From contig JAJUHC010000004.1 of assembly GCA_029268065.1 (NCBI GenBank), forward strand, positions 1 to 64,000: a DNA stretch of 64,000 nt, in the 5' to 3' direction. This document shows, piece by piece, positions 17,608 to 26,281 of this stretch. Positions within the stretch are counted from its first letter, which is position 1. Every line of letters begins with the position of its first letter. The notes below the pieces were generated by a model that was not told the origin of the DNA, ran no database searches, and was given only the letters and a program-made list of their open reading frames with translations. Made by a program: the position numbers and the translations under genes. Source of the DNA: Clostridiales bacterium (lineage in GTDB: Bacteria > Bacillota > Clostridia > Oscillospirales > Oscillospiraceae).

Positions 17608-18360
17608 ATGTCAAATGTAATTTCAATGAAGCAGCTCTTGGAGGCCGGAGTGCATTTCGGTCACCAAACAAGAAGATGGAACCCCAAAATGGCGCCGTAT
17701 ATATACATGGAGCGCAACGGCATTTACATTATCGACCTTCAGAAGACCGTGAAAAAGCTTGAGGAGGCGTACAGCTTTGTTCGCTCGCTTTCAGAAAACG
17801 GTCAGAGCGTTCTTTTTGTCGGCACCAAGAAGCAGGCGCAGGAAGCAATCCGTGAGGAAGCGGAACGTGTGGGTATGTTCTTCGTTAACGCCCGCTGGCT
17901 CGGCGGAATGCTCACAAACTTTAAAACGATGAGAACGAGAATAGACCGTCTCAATCAGCTCCGCAGGATGCAGGAGGATGGAACCTTCGATATGCTTCCA
18001 AAAAAGGAAGTTATCAAGCTCACAAATGAGATAGAGAGGCTCGAAAAGTACCTCGGCGGCGTCAAGGAGATGAAGAAGCTGCCAGGCGCGCTCTTTATCA
18101 TAGATCCCCGCAAGGAGAGAAACGCAATATCCGAAGCGAGAAAGCTCGGCATCCCCATCGTGGCTATCGTGGACACGAACTGCGATCCCGATGAGATTGA
18201 CTATATAATCCCCGGCAATGACGACGCGATACGCGCCATCAAGCTCATTTCCCAGACTATTGCCAATGCGGTTATCGAGGGCAGGCAGGGTTCCGACGCG
18301 CTTCCTTCTGGCGAAGAAGCGGAGCAGCCGGAGGCCGCAGAGGAAACGGCGGCCGAGTAA
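17608..18360 (+). CDS. rpsB: 30S ribosomal protein S2
   Basis: The 250-residue protein has the S2 signatures [18 protein letters not shown], the [10 protein letters not shown] strand-helix, [14 protein letters not shown], and the [12 protein letters not shown] and [15 protein letters not shown] strands. It binds the head of the 30S subunit and is needed for S1 or mRNA docking. The C-terminus is an acidic Glu/Ala tail, common in Bacillota. The ATG is preceded by AAAAAGGAGG. It is followed 32 bases later by tsf, the standard pair. A dedicated promoter and leader lie upstream. Confidence 0.98.
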   Translation: MSNVISMKQLLEAGVHFGHQTRRWNPKMAPYIYMERNGIYIIDLQKTVKKLEEAYSFVRSLSENGQSVLFVGTKKQAQEAIREEAERVGMFFVNARWLGGMLTNFKTMRTRIDRLNQLRRMQEDGTFDMLPKKEVIKLTNEIERLEKYLGGVKEMKKLPGALFIIDPRKERNAISEARKLGIPIVAIVDTNCDPDEIDYIIPGNDDAIRAIKLISQTIANAVIEGRQGSDALPSGEEAEQPEAAEETAAE

Positions 18361-18392
18361 TATACAGAGGAACCGAAAGGGAGGAAAATATC

Positions 18393-19310
18393 ATGGCATT
18401 TACCGCTAAAGACGTTCAGACGCTGCGCGAGACAACCGGAGTCGGCATGATGGACTGCAAAAAGGCTCTTACCGCAACCGACGGGAATATGGAAAAGGCG
18501 ATAGAGTGGCTCCGCGAAAAGGGCCTCGCCGCATCCCAGAAGAAGGCTTCCCGCATAGCGGCCGAGGGAATGGCTTACGCCGCTGTAATCGACGGAGTGG
18601 GCGTTGCAGTCGAGGTCAACTCCGAAACTGACTTCGTCGGGAAAAACGAGAAGTTCGTAGCTTTCGTGAAAGGCGTCGCGGAGACGATTGCAAAGGGCAA
18701 TCCTCAGGACATTGACGCGCTTATGAATATGAAATACGCGGGTTCCGACCTGACAGTCGCCCAGCAGCAGCAGGAAATGGTTCTCGTCATCGGCGAGAAC
18801 ATCAGGGTGCGCCGATTTAGGCGCTTTGACAAGGGAGTTTCGGTCCCGTATATACACGCCGGCGGCAAGATCGGAGTCATCGTGAATCTTGAGGTGACGG
18901 GCGGAATTGAGGACAAGGTAACAGAGCTCGGTAAGGATCTTGCGATGCAGATAGCCGCTCTCAACCCAATGTTTCTTGACAAGAGCCAGGTGGATCAGTC
19001 CACTCTCGACAAGGAAAAGGAAATACTCATGATTCAGGCGAAAAACGACCCGAAGAACGCCAACAAGCCTGAGGCGATAATCGAGAAGATGGTTTCGGGG
19101 CGCATCGGAAAGTACTACAAGGAAAACTGCCTGATGCAGCAGGACTTTGTAAAGGACGCTGCGGTTACTGTTGAGCAATACGTCGCTTCAGTGGCTAAGC
19201 AGCTCGGCGGCACGATAGTTCTGAAGGATGCCGTTCGGTTTGAAAAGGGCGAGGGCATCGAAAAGAAGGAAGAGAACTTCGCGGACGAAATCGCGAAAAT
19301 GATTCAATAA
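18393..19310 (+). CDS. tsf: Elongation factor Ts
   Basis: The 305-residue protein promotes GDP release from EF-Tu. The N-terminal UBA-like domain contains the signature LRETTGVGMMDCKKAL. The core has VEVNSETDFVGKNEKF, the TDFV motif that inserts near the EF-Tu nucleotide site. The C-terminal dimerisation part (DKSQVDQSTLDKEKEIL) is complete. Length is usual for Clostridia. The ATG has AAAGGGAGG upstream. It is transcribed with rpsB and followed by two large hairpins, so it is probably the end of that transcript. Confidence 0.98.
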   Translation: MAFTAKDVQTLRETTGVGMMDCKKALTATDGNMEKAIEWLREKGLAASQKKASRIAAEGMAYAAVIDGVGVAVEVNSETDFVGKNEKFVAFVKGVAETIAKGNPQDIDALMNMKYAGSDLTVAQQQQEMVLVIGENIRVRRFRRFDKGVSVPYIHAGGKIGVIVNLEVTGGIEDKVTELGKDLAMQIAALNPMFLDKSQVDQSTLDKEKEILMIQAKNDPKNANKPEAIIEKMVSGRIGKYYKENCLMQQDFVKDAAVTVEQYVASVAKQLGGTIVLKDAVRFEKGEGIEKKEENFADEIAKMIQ

Positions 19311-19320
19311 TCAAAGCTGA

Positions 19321-19350
19321 AACGCGGGAGAAGCGGACTTCTCCCGCGTT
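19321..19350 (+). terminator. Perfect 13-bp hairpin after tsf
   Basis: 19321-19333 pairs with 19338-19350 around a CGGA tetraloop, 10 bases after the tsf stop. There is no T-run, so termination strength is uncertain. Confidence 0.6.
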
Positions 19351-19354
19351 ATGG

Positions 19355-19412
19355 TGTCAGGAATTAACAGTGCGGAGGACATTATTTTTCCGCGGCCTAT
19401 TAATTCCTGACA
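19355..19412 (+). other. Second long hairpin between tsf and pyrH
   Basis: A 13-bp outer stem (19355-19367 with 19400-19412) encloses an inner GCGGA/TCCGC stem and a T-run. It follows the first hairpin by four bases. It may be a tandem terminator or processing signal. No clear promoter for pyrH was found in the remaining space. Confidence 0.45.
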
Positions 19413-19581
19413 TTTTAGTCATAATTGGCTTATTTTTGCTCAAAACTCTTTTCAATCTGCAGAGAATGTATTAAAATGATATGGATTTGAAACCGACGGA
19501 GTATGGTGCGGCATCGCTCTTAAGCAGTTTTTCGAATGCGGACGTCACCGCCGTCGGTCAGTGAAAGGAATGGTCGATTGC

Positions 19582-20301
19582 ATGGGAAGCGAAAAGCCGA
19601 AGTACAGGCGCGTCCTGCTAAAGCTGAGCGGGGAGGCTCTCGCGGGCGATAACAGGTTCGGACTAAACTTTGAGGTTTTGAACAGTATCTGCGATGTGCT
19701 CAAAAAGTGCGTGGAGGCCGGCGTGGAGCTTGGCATAGTCGTCGGAGGCGGCAACTTCTGGCGCGGCGTAAAGGACGGCGGCAATATGGAGCGCTCGAGA
19801 GCCGACCATATGGGTATGATGGCCACCGTAATGAACGCGCTTGCGCTTGCGGACGTGCTCGAGCACCACGGCGTGTCCGTAAGGGTGCAGACCGCGCTTG
19901 AAATAAGGGCCGTTGCCGAGCCTTACATCAGGCTGAAGGCCATCAAGCATCTGGAGCGCGGCAGAGTCGTCATTTTCGGATGCGGCACCGGCTGCCCGTA
20001 CTTTTCCACCGACACCGCCGCCGTGCTGCGCGCTGCGGAAATTGACGCCGATGTCATACTTCTTGCCAAAAATGTGGACGGCGTATATTCCGCCGATCCA
20101 AATATCGATCCCAAGGCCATAAAATATGATTCCATCACCTATGACGAGGTTCTTCTCCGGCATCTCACGGTAATGGATTCTACAGCTACTTCGCTTTCGA
20201 TGGACAACGACATTCCGGTAATACTTTTCGCTTTGAAGGATCCGGAGAATATTTACAGGGTCGTAATGGGCGAAAAGGTCGGGACATTGGTAAAACAGTA
20301 A
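19582..20301 (+). CDS. pyrH: Uridylate (UMP) kinase
   Basis: The 239-residue amino-acid-kinase-fold enzyme phosphorylates UMP to UDP with ATP in pyrimidine synthesis; bacterial PyrH is hexameric and GTP/UTP regulated. Motifs: [11 protein letters not shown] near the N-terminus, [10 protein letters not shown], the UMP site [13 protein letters not shown], and [14 protein letters not shown]. The usual Asn-Pro in the UMP site is Cys-Pro here. The ATG at 19582 has AAAGGA 12 bases upstream and gives the standard N-terminus; GTG 19561 and ATG 19570 lie in frame but lack a ribosome site. It is followed by frr and uppS in the conserved order. Confidence 0.96.
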   Translation: MGSEKPKYRRVLLKLSGEALAGDNRFGLNFEVLNSICDVLKKCVEAGVELGIVVGGGNFWRGVKDGGNMERSRADHMGMMATVMNALALADVLEHHGVSVRVQTALEIRAVAEPYIRLKAIKHLERGRVVIFGCGTGCPYFSTDTAAVLRAAEIDADVILLAKNVDGVYSADPNIDPKAIKYDSITYDEVLLRHLTVMDSTATSLSMDNDIPVILFALKDPENIYRVVMGEKVGTLVKQ

Positions 20302-20333
20302 ATCTGGTTATAATATTGCAGGAGGTTAAAACA

Positions 20334-20888
20334 ATGAGCAACGAGTATGCCGCATATACTGAAAAAATGAAAAAAACTATCGACGCCGTGAGGTCTGAAT
20401 TCGCTTCCGTACGCGCAGGCAGAGCCAATCCCGCCGTCCTGGATAAAATTTTGATAGAGTATTACGGTACGCCGACGCCGATCCAGCAGGTGGGCGCCGT
20501 CTCGTCTCCAGATCCCAGGACCCTTACGATACAGCCCTGGGACGCAAGCTGCCTCAAGCTTATTGAAAAAGCCATACAGCAGAGCGACCTCGGCATCAAC
20601 CCCCAGAACGACGGGAAGATCATACGCCTCTCCTTTCCGCAGCTTACAGAGGAGCGCCGCCGCGAGCTCGTGAAGCAGGTTCACAAGTACGCAGAGGACG
20701 GCAAAGTGGCCATTCGCAACATCAGAAGAGTTGCGATGGAGGAATTTAAGGAAAAGAAGAAAAAATCAGAAATAACTGAGGACGACCTCAAGACCTGCGA
20801 AAAGGACATGCAGAAGTACACCGACGATTATATAAAGGAACTCGAAAATCTGACCGCGAAAAAGGAGAAGGAACTTTTCGAGGTCTGA
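20334..20888 (+). CDS. frr: Ribosome recycling factor
   Basis: The 184-residue protein splits post-termination ribosomes together with EF-G. It shows the RRF signature regions: VRAGRANPAVLDKILIEYYG, the LTIQPWDASCLKLIEKAI helix, and GKIIRLSFPQLTEERRREL. The two-domain length is exactly standard. The ATG at 20334 has AGGAGG eight bases upstream; an in-frame TTG at 20316 has none. It lies 32 bases after pyrH in an operon. Confidence 0.98.
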   Translation: MSNEYAAYTEKMKKTIDAVRSEFASVRAGRANPAVLDKILIEYYGTPTPIQQVGAVSSPDPRTLTIQPWDASCLKLIEKAIQQSDLGINPQNDGKIIRLSFPQLTEERRRELVKQVHKYAEDGKVAIRNIRRVAMEEFKEKKKKSEITEDDLKTCEKDMQKYTDDYIKELENLTAKKEKELFEV

Positions 20889-20957
20889 ATATGCGCGTCA
20901 TGTCCCGAAAATAACGAACCGGTTTCCTACCGCCAATAAGCGTTTTGGGGTGTGTTG

Positions 20958-21689
20958 ATGAAATTATTTCGTAAAAAGGCGGGGACGGCGGAGCAGGTCC
21001 GCATTCCCCGCCATATTGCCATCATAATGGACGGCAATGGAAGATGGGCCCAAAAAAGGGGCCTGCCCAGAACCGCCGGGCATGCGGCCGGAGCCGAGAC
21101 CTTCCGTAAAATTGCCACCTACTGCAAGAATATTGGGCTTGAGCACCTTACCGTATACGCCTTTTCCACCGAAAACTGGAAGCGGCCGAAGGAAGAAGTC
21201 GACGCCATTATGGCCCTGCTTGAGAAATACCTTTATGAGGCGATAGAAAAGATGGAGCGCGACGGCATACGCCTGAACATAATGGGCGACCTCTCGCCGC
21301 TTTCCCCGAAGCTCAGGGAGCTTGCAGTATCGACATCATATATTTCTGAGAGGATACGCGGCTTCCAGGTCAATCTCTGCCTCAATTACGGTGGCAGGGA
21401 CGAGATAGTACGGGCAGCGAGAAAGTTCGCGGAGGATTACAAAAGCGGGAAGGCCTCAGAGCTTTCCGAAGAGAGCTTCGGCAGCTACCTTTACTCGAAA
21501 GGTATTCCGGACCCGGACCTGATTATCAGGCCGAGCGGGGAGCAGAGGCTATCCAATTTCCTTATTTGGCAGTCAGCTTATGCAGAGCTTTATTTCACCG
21601 ACACCCTTTGGCCGGACTTCGGAACGGCCGAAATAGACCGCGCAATTGCTGCGTACAGCAAGCGCAGCAGGCGTTTCGGCGGGATATGA
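20958..21689 (+). CDS. uppS: Undecaprenyl diphosphate synthase
   Basis: The 243-residue cis-prenyltransferase extends farnesyl diphosphate to C55 lipid carrier for peptidoglycan and wall polymers. Signatures: IAIIMDGNGRWAQKRGLPR with the catalytic Asp, HAAGAET, YAFSTENWKRP, and the C-terminal DLIIRPSGEQRLSNFL. The ATG at 20958 has GGGG seven bases before it; GTG 20952 and TTG 20955 are in frame just upstream. In most Firmicutes cdsA, dxr and rseP follow, but here rbfA comes next after 115 bases. Confidence 0.96.
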   Translation: MKLFRKKAGTAEQVRIPRHIAIIMDGNGRWAQKRGLPRTAGHAAGAETFRKIATYCKNIGLEHLTVYAFSTENWKRPKEEVDAIMALLEKYLYEAIEKMERDGIRLNIMGDLSPLSPKLRELAVSTSYISERIRGFQVNLCLNYGGRDEIVRAARKFAEDYKSGKASELSEESFGSYLYSKGIPDPDLIIRPSGEQRLSNFLIWQSAYAELYFTDTLWPDFGTAEIDRAIAAYSKRSRRFGGI

Positions 21690-21804
21690 TATATTCATTA
21701 TTCAGCAAAAATGCGCGCCGCCGGCGGAAAGGCGGCAGCCGCCGGTATCTCGAAAATCCTTTCCGGTTTTCATAAGGTATTTGAGCGGAACGAATGGAGG
21801 ACTT

Positions 21805-22200
21805 ATGCCTGGAAACAGAATAGGGCGGACGAACGACGATATACAGCGAGTGCTTTCAAATCTCCTCCGCAATGTCAAGGATCCGAGGCTGAGCAAAAGC
21901 ATGCTGAGCGTGACGGCGGTCAGAACCACGAGCGACCTGCGCTTTGCCCAGGTTTATATAAGCGCGCTTTCTATCGAAAATGAAAAGGAACTTATGAAGG
22001 GACTTAAATCGGCCTCGGGTTATCTCCGCCATGAGCTCGGAGAGAGGCTGAGCCTACGTTATACGCCAGAGCTGCAGTTCCATATCGACAAATCCATAGA
22101 GCAGGGCGCGAATATTTCTAAAATACTGAATTCACTTGACATTCCCAAGGAGGACGAAGATGGAGCTGCAGACGAAAACGAAGCTGATGACCATAGGTGA
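21805..22200 (+). CDS. rbfA: Ribosome-binding factor A
   Basis: The 131-residue KH-fold protein matures the 16S rRNA 5' end in 30S assembly. Characteristic segments are NLLRNVKDPRLSKSMLSVTAV, TSDLRFAQVYISAL and RYTPELQFHIDKSIEQGANI. The tail is acidic. The ATG at 21805 follows GGAGGA directly; the frame continues upstream without homology. Its 3' end overlaps nrnA by 41 bases, so the two are translationally coupled. The normal upstream partners (rimP, nusA, infB) are missing from this cluster. Confidence 0.95.
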   Translation: MPGNRIGRTNDDIQRVLSNLLRNVKDPRLSKSMLSVTAVRTTSDLRFAQVYISALSIENEKELMKGLKSASGYLRHELGERLSLRYTPELQFHIDKSIEQGANISKILNSLDIPKEDEDGAADENEADDHR

Positions 22201-23128
22201 GGTATCAAAGTGGCTGCTTTCACGCGACAATTTCCTGATTCTGACGCACAGCAGGCCGGACGGCGATACGCTGGGGAGCGCCTGCGGGCTTTGCAGCGTC
22301 CTGCGCGAGGCGGGAAAAACAGCTTATGTGCTCGCTAATCCTCAGATTACAAGGCGCTATATACCATATACGGAGGGCTTCTGGACTGACGACTTCAAGC
22401 CCGACTATGTGATTACAGCCGATATAGCCGACGAGGCTCTCTTTCCGGCAAACGCGTCCGAGTTCAGGGGAAAGGTCAATCTTGCCATCGACCATCATCC
22501 GTCAAACTCCGGATATGCGGAAAACTCGCTCATCGATGCCGGCTGCGCGGCTTGCGGGGAGCTTGTTTACGAGCTTTCGGTGGACATGCTGGGCAAGCTG
22601 AGCCCGGCTGCTGCCACCCTGCTCTTTATCGCGGTAACGACCGACACGGGCTGCTTCAGATACGCGAACACCACCTCACGCACCTTACGGATAGCCTCGG
22701 AGCTTATGGATGCGGGGGCGCCGGGAACCGAGATAAACAAAAGGTTTTTCAGGACGAAGTCGAAAAGCCGCGCCGATATAGAAACCGAGATAATGAACAG
22801 CCTTGAGTACACGAGGGGCGGCAAGGTCGCGACCGCGGTAGTAACTCAGGAAATGATTAAAAAAGCTGGGGCCGACGAGGACGACCTCGAGGACATAGCG
22901 GCGATCCACGGACAGATAGAGGGAGTCGTTGTAAGCATCACCATCCGCGAGCAGCCGGATTTTACGTCGAAGGTCTCGGTGCGTTCAAATAATCAGGTGA
23001 ATTCAGGCGCCATATGTGCGCTTTTAGGCGGCGGCGGTCACTTCATGGCAGCGGGCGTAACCCTTGACTGCGGCGTGTGGGAAGCCAAGGAGAAGATCCT
23101 TAAAGCGGTAGACGAAGTCTGGAAATGA
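22160..23128 (+). CDS. nrnA: DHH family phosphoesterase, NrnA-type (nanoRNase / pAp phosphatase)
   Basis: The 322-residue protein has the DHH domain: LILTHSRPDGDTLGSA (metal site), ADIAD, IDHHPSN (the DHH motif) and TDTGCFRYANT. A DHHA1 domain ends in the GGGGHFMAAG glycine loop. NrnA degrades 2-5-mers of RNA and dephosphorylates pAp. The order rbfA-nrnA-truB-ribF is typical of Firmicutes and supports NrnA over RecJ or GdpP. The ATG at 22160 has AAGGAGG at perfect distance inside the end of rbfA. It ends in an ATGA overlap with truB. Confidence 0.93.
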   Translation: MELQTKTKLMTIGEVSKWLLSRDNFLILTHSRPDGDTLGSACGLCSVLREAGKTAYVLANPQITRRYIPYTEGFWTDDFKPDYVITADIADEALFPANASEFRGKVNLAIDHHPSNSGYAENSLIDAGCAACGELVYELSVDMLGKLSPAAATLLFIAVTTDTGCFRYANTTSRTLRIASELMDAGAPGTEINKRFFRTKSKSRADIETEIMNSLEYTRGGKVATAVVTQEMIKKAGADEDDLEDIAAIHGQIEGVVVSITIREQPDFTSKVSVRSNNQVNSGAICALLGGGGHFMAAGVTLDCGVWEAKEKILKAVDEVWK

Positions 23129-24000
23129 ACGGTATTATTATAATAGACAAGCCTGAAGGCTGGACTTCGCACGACGTTGTGGCGAAGCTCCGACGCGTTT
23201 TGGGTGAAAAGCGGATAGGGCACGGCGGCACGCTCGACCCGATGGCAACCGGCGTGCTGCCGATATTCGTCGGCAGAGCCACGAGGGCAGTGGAATTTCT
23301 TGAGAACGCAGACAAGGAATACCTGGCGGGACTCCGGCTCGGAGTTTCCACCGATACGCAGGACATAAGCGGCAGGGTGCTGCGCGAGTGCGCGTGCAGC
23401 GTTACTCTTGAGGAGCTGGAAAAGGTGCTTCCGTGTTTTCGGGGGACCATCGAGCAGCTTCCGCCTATGTACTCGGCAATAAAGGTCAACGGCAAAAAGC
23501 TTTACGAGCTCGCCAGAAAGGGAGTGGAGCTCGAGAGAAAAACGCGCGCCGTCGTCATACATAAGCTGGAGGCGGAAGGCTCACGCGACGGAGATTTCTT
23601 AATTAGGGCTGTATGCTCGAAGGGCACGTATATCAGGACGCTTTGCAGCGACATAGGCGAAGCGCTGGGCTGCGGGGGCGCGATGTCAAGCCTTAGAAGG
23701 ACCCGGGCCGGTACGTTTACAATAAGTGACGCCGTGAGTATGCAGGATGTGGAAAAGGCGGCGGCGGAAGGTGCGCCGGACAGGCTGCTGAAGCCGGTGG
23801 ACAGCCTGTTTTACGAGTATCCGGCAATGAATTTGGATTCTCGGCAGGAAAAAATGTGCAGAAACGGCGCTGATTTTCCGATTTCAGGCATGAGCGAGGG
23901 AATTTACAGGGTCTACGGCGGAGAAGGCTTTCTCGCGCTGGGGGAGATATCTCCCAAGGGCGTTTTCTCGACGATAAAGAGCTTTTTTGAGGTGAAGTAG
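23125..24000 (+). CDS. truB: tRNA pseudouridine(55) synthase
   Basis: The 291-residue enzyme makes pseudouridine 55 in the T-loop of tRNAs. The catalytic motif GHGGTLDPMATGVLP carries Asp38. IIIDKPEGWTSHDVV at the N-terminus, the SAIKVNGKKLYELAR loop and the thumb are all present, and the C-terminus holds a shortened PUA-like part. The start overlaps the nrnA stop as ATGA, and ribF follows without a gap, so the three are one transcript. Confidence 0.97.
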   Translation: MNGIIIIDKPEGWTSHDVVAKLRRVLGEKRIGHGGTLDPMATGVLPIFVGRATRAVEFLENADKEYLAGLRLGVSTDTQDISGRVLRECACSVTLEELEKVLPCFRGTIEQLPPMYSAIKVNGKKLYELARKGVELERKTRAVVIHKLEAEGSRDGDFLIRAVCSKGTYIRTLCSDIGEALGCGGAMSSLRRTRAGTFTISDAVSMQDVEKAAAEGAPDRLLKPVDSLFYEYPAMNLDSRQEKMCRNGADFPISGMSEGIYRVYGGEGFLALGEISPKGVFSTIKSFFEVK

Positions 24001-24963
24001 ATGACAGGACCAAAAAGGGTTGTGGCGCTCGGCTTTTTCGACGGTATTCATATCGGGCATGCGGCGCTTATTAATAAGTCCAAGGAAATGGCGAGGAGGC
24101 TCGGGGCCGAACCGGCCGTTTTGACCTTCGACATGCACCCGGATACTCTCGTAAAGGGCGTAGAGGTAAAGCTAATTAATTCTCCCTTTGACAGGAAGGA
24201 TATAATAAGGCGGCTTTTCGGCGTCACCGACATAATATTCATACATTTTGATGAGAAAATGATGAAAATGCCGTGGGAAGAATTCATCGACAGGCTTGTC
24301 GCCGATTTCAACGTATGCGGACTTGTGGCGGGTCATGATTTCCGCTTCGGATATAAGGGGCAGGGGAATACGGAGCTTCTCAAGGAAAAGAGCGCGAAGC
24401 TAGGCATAGACTGTGAAATAATTCCGGAGGTCTCGGTAGACGGGATTATAGTCAGCTCGACCCATATCAGGAAGCTCATTTCAGAGGGCGATATTGAGGG
24501 CGCAAACAGGTTTCTCGGTCACCCGCACGTCCTTACCGACATGGTTTGCCATGGACACAAGTTCGGGACCTCGATGGGCTTTCCGACTATAAATATGCGC
24601 TTTACCGAGGGGGTAATTATACCGCCCTACGGAGTGTACGCCACAAGGGTTCAGCTTCAGGGTGAAAACAAAAAGCGTCTTTCTGTGACGAACGTGGGCG
24701 TAAGACCGACTCTCGGGGGCGTCGACGCCGTTTCGGCTGAGAGCTATATTCTGGACTTTTCCGGAGATCTTTACGGTCAGCGCGTGAGAGTTGAGTTTCT
24801 GAAAATGCTGAGGCCGGAGCAGAAGTTCAACAGCGTCGAGGGCCTGAAGGCCCAGATTGACAGGGACGTTGCCGCGACCAGGGAATACTTCAGGAAGGCG
24901 AAAAATAAGCGTAATACCGCGCGCGAGTCCAAGCGTTTGGAAGCGGCGGCAATGAATACCTGA
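24001..24963 (+). CDS. ribF: Bifunctional riboflavin kinase / FAD synthetase
   Basis: The 320-residue protein makes FMN and then FAD. The N-terminal adenylyltransferase half has GFFDGIHIGHAAL and GHDFRFGYKGQGNTELL, with the SSTHIRKLISEGD end. The C-terminal flavokinase half has GHKFGTSMGFPTINM and the YGVYATRV strand. The ATG follows the truB stop directly, with GAGGTG upstream inside truB. The C-terminal 20 residues are a basic extension. A strong terminator follows seven bases after the stop. Confidence 0.96.
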   Translation: MTGPKRVVALGFFDGIHIGHAALINKSKEMARRLGAEPAVLTFDMHPDTLVKGVEVKLINSPFDRKDIIRRLFGVTDIIFIHFDEKMMKMPWEEFIDRLVADFNVCGLVAGHDFRFGYKGQGNTELLKEKSAKLGIDCEIIPEVSVDGIIVSSTHIRKLISEGDIEGANRFLGHPHVLTDMVCHGHKFGTSMGFPTINMRFTEGVIIPPYGVYATRVQLQGENKKRLSVTNVGVRPTLGGVDAVSAESYILDFSGDLYGQRVRVEFLKMLRPEQKFNSVEGLKAQIDRDVAATREYFRKAKNKRNTARESKRLEAAAMNT

Positions 24964-24969
24964 TATAAG

Positions 24970-24998
24970 AAGGGGCTGCGCCGGTGCGACAGCCCCTT
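24970..24998. terminator. Bidirectional terminator ribF / LysR gene
   Basis: A 9-bp stem AAGGGGCTG/CAGCCCCTT with an 11-nt loop is followed by TTTTAATTT on the plus strand. The convergent LysR gene stops exactly at its edge (24999). Confidence 0.85.
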
Positions 24999-25910
24999 TT
25001 AATTTGTTGTGCTGTTGTATGTATTTCCAAAGTAGCTTTTCAGAATTTCAACGAAATTTGCAAGCCCGGGACTCGATATGGCGGGGCGCCAGATGACCGA
25101 ATAGGTGACGGTTTCGGGGTAGCCGAGCAGGCGGATCCTTTTGGATTTAGAGGATTCAGGGAAGACCATATACTCTGGCAGAATAGCGACTGCCTGATTC
25201 GTGTCCACCATCATGTTAAGAGTTTCAAAATTATCGACGGTGTATTCGGGCCTCAGCTTATGTATGTTCTGCATATGTTCCACCACGATGTGACTGTAGG
25301 TCAGCTCGCCTATATTTTCGCCTATGACCGCGAACTTCTCGTTTCTGATTTCATCGACGGAAACCTCGTCAAGCGTCGCAAGCGGATGCTTTTCGGATAC
25401 GGCAAGAGAATATCCGCAGGTAAACAGGGGCTCTATCGTGACGTTGGGCAGCGAATAGAAATCGTAGGGAAGAGCCACGGCCATATTAATTCCCACTATT
25501 TTCAGCATATGACGCAGATCGGCCGGCGCACCCGCGCGCATCATTATTACCACGTCGTTGTATTTCTGGAGCAGCTCGTAGATTGCGGAGTGAATATGGC
25601 TGTTATTCATCCCGAGAGAAACGCCGAGCTTGATTCTGCCCGACAAACCCTGGTCCACGCATTTCGCTATCGATACCGAGCGCGAATACTGATTGAGTAT
25701 TTGAATACAGTTTTCATAGAAGGACCGACCGGCCTCCGTCACCGTCAGGCCCTTTTTGTTTCTGTTTATAAGCCTTATGCCCAGCTCGGATTCCAGCGCC
25801 GCGATCTGAAGGCTGATTGCCGTCTGTGAGATATAATTAGCCTGAGCTGCCTTGGTAAAGCTGCCAAACTTTACAACGTCGACAAAGTACCTTATCCGTG
25901 CAAAATCCAT
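24999..25910 (-). CDS. LysR family transcriptional regulator
   Basis: The 303-residue protein has the N-terminal winged helix-turn-helix of LysR regulators (FVDVVKFGSFTKAAQANYIS, then QTAISLQIAALESELGIRL and the NRNKKGLTVTEAG wing). A periplasmic-binding-like effector domain follows. It is divergent from the flavin reductase operon, and a perfect inverted repeat with T-N11-A geometry lies in the shared spacer, so it probably controls that operon and itself. The effector is unknown. The start ATG at 25910 gives the normal N-terminus MDFARIRYFVDV. Confidence 0.92.
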   Translation of the reverse strand: MDFARIRYFVDVVKFGSFTKAAQANYISQTAISLQIAALESELGIRLINRNKKGLTVTEAGRSFYENCIQILNQYSRSVSIAKCVDQGLSGRIKLGVSLGMNNSHIHSAIYELLQKYNDVVIMMRAGAPADLRHMLKIVGINMAVALPYDFYSLPNVTIEPLFTCGYSLAVSEKHPLATLDEVSVDEIRNEKFAVIGENIGELTYSHIVVEHMQNIHKLRPEYTVDNFETLNMMVDTNQAVAILPEYMVFPESSKSKRIRLLGYPETVTYSVIWRPAISSPGLANFVEILKSYFGNTYNSTTN

Positions 25911-25988
25911 ACCGACCCACCCAAAATAGTATTCTGTATCAAGAGCCGCGACGAGAATTATATCACAGCTTCAGCTTCCAGTAAATTG

Positions 25989-26009
25989 CTCATAAGAAAA
26001 ACTTATGAG
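25989..26009. promoter_or_regulatory. Probable LysR operator (CTCATAAG-N5-CTTATGAG)
   Basis: A perfect 8-5-8 inverted repeat contains the T-N11-A core of LysR-type binding sites. It is 79 bases upstream of the LysR gene and 272 before the reductase gene. A TTGACT at 26029-26034 and a TATAAT at 26201-26206 (weak TGGATT -35 at 26178) are promoter candidates for the reductase. The rest of 25911-26281 holds no gene. Confidence 0.65.
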
Positions 26010-26281
26010 ATAAATATATTATTTGAATTTGACTATTTACATATAGCATATTAATCTTAATAAAAGAAGCTTCGATGCCTGAAACGTAATTCCCGCCTGT
26101 ACGCCGCGCGAGGCGCCAAGGCGGATGCTCTGAGGAATTTTTTGTTTATTTTTGTGGTGGTATGAGGATATAAGTACTGGATTTTTCTAGACTGATAGTA
26201 TATAATATCGTCAAATCAGTGTTTAGGACATGTTTTCTGACATGTCGCAATAAAAAAAGTATTATGACGGGAAGGCGCTAT

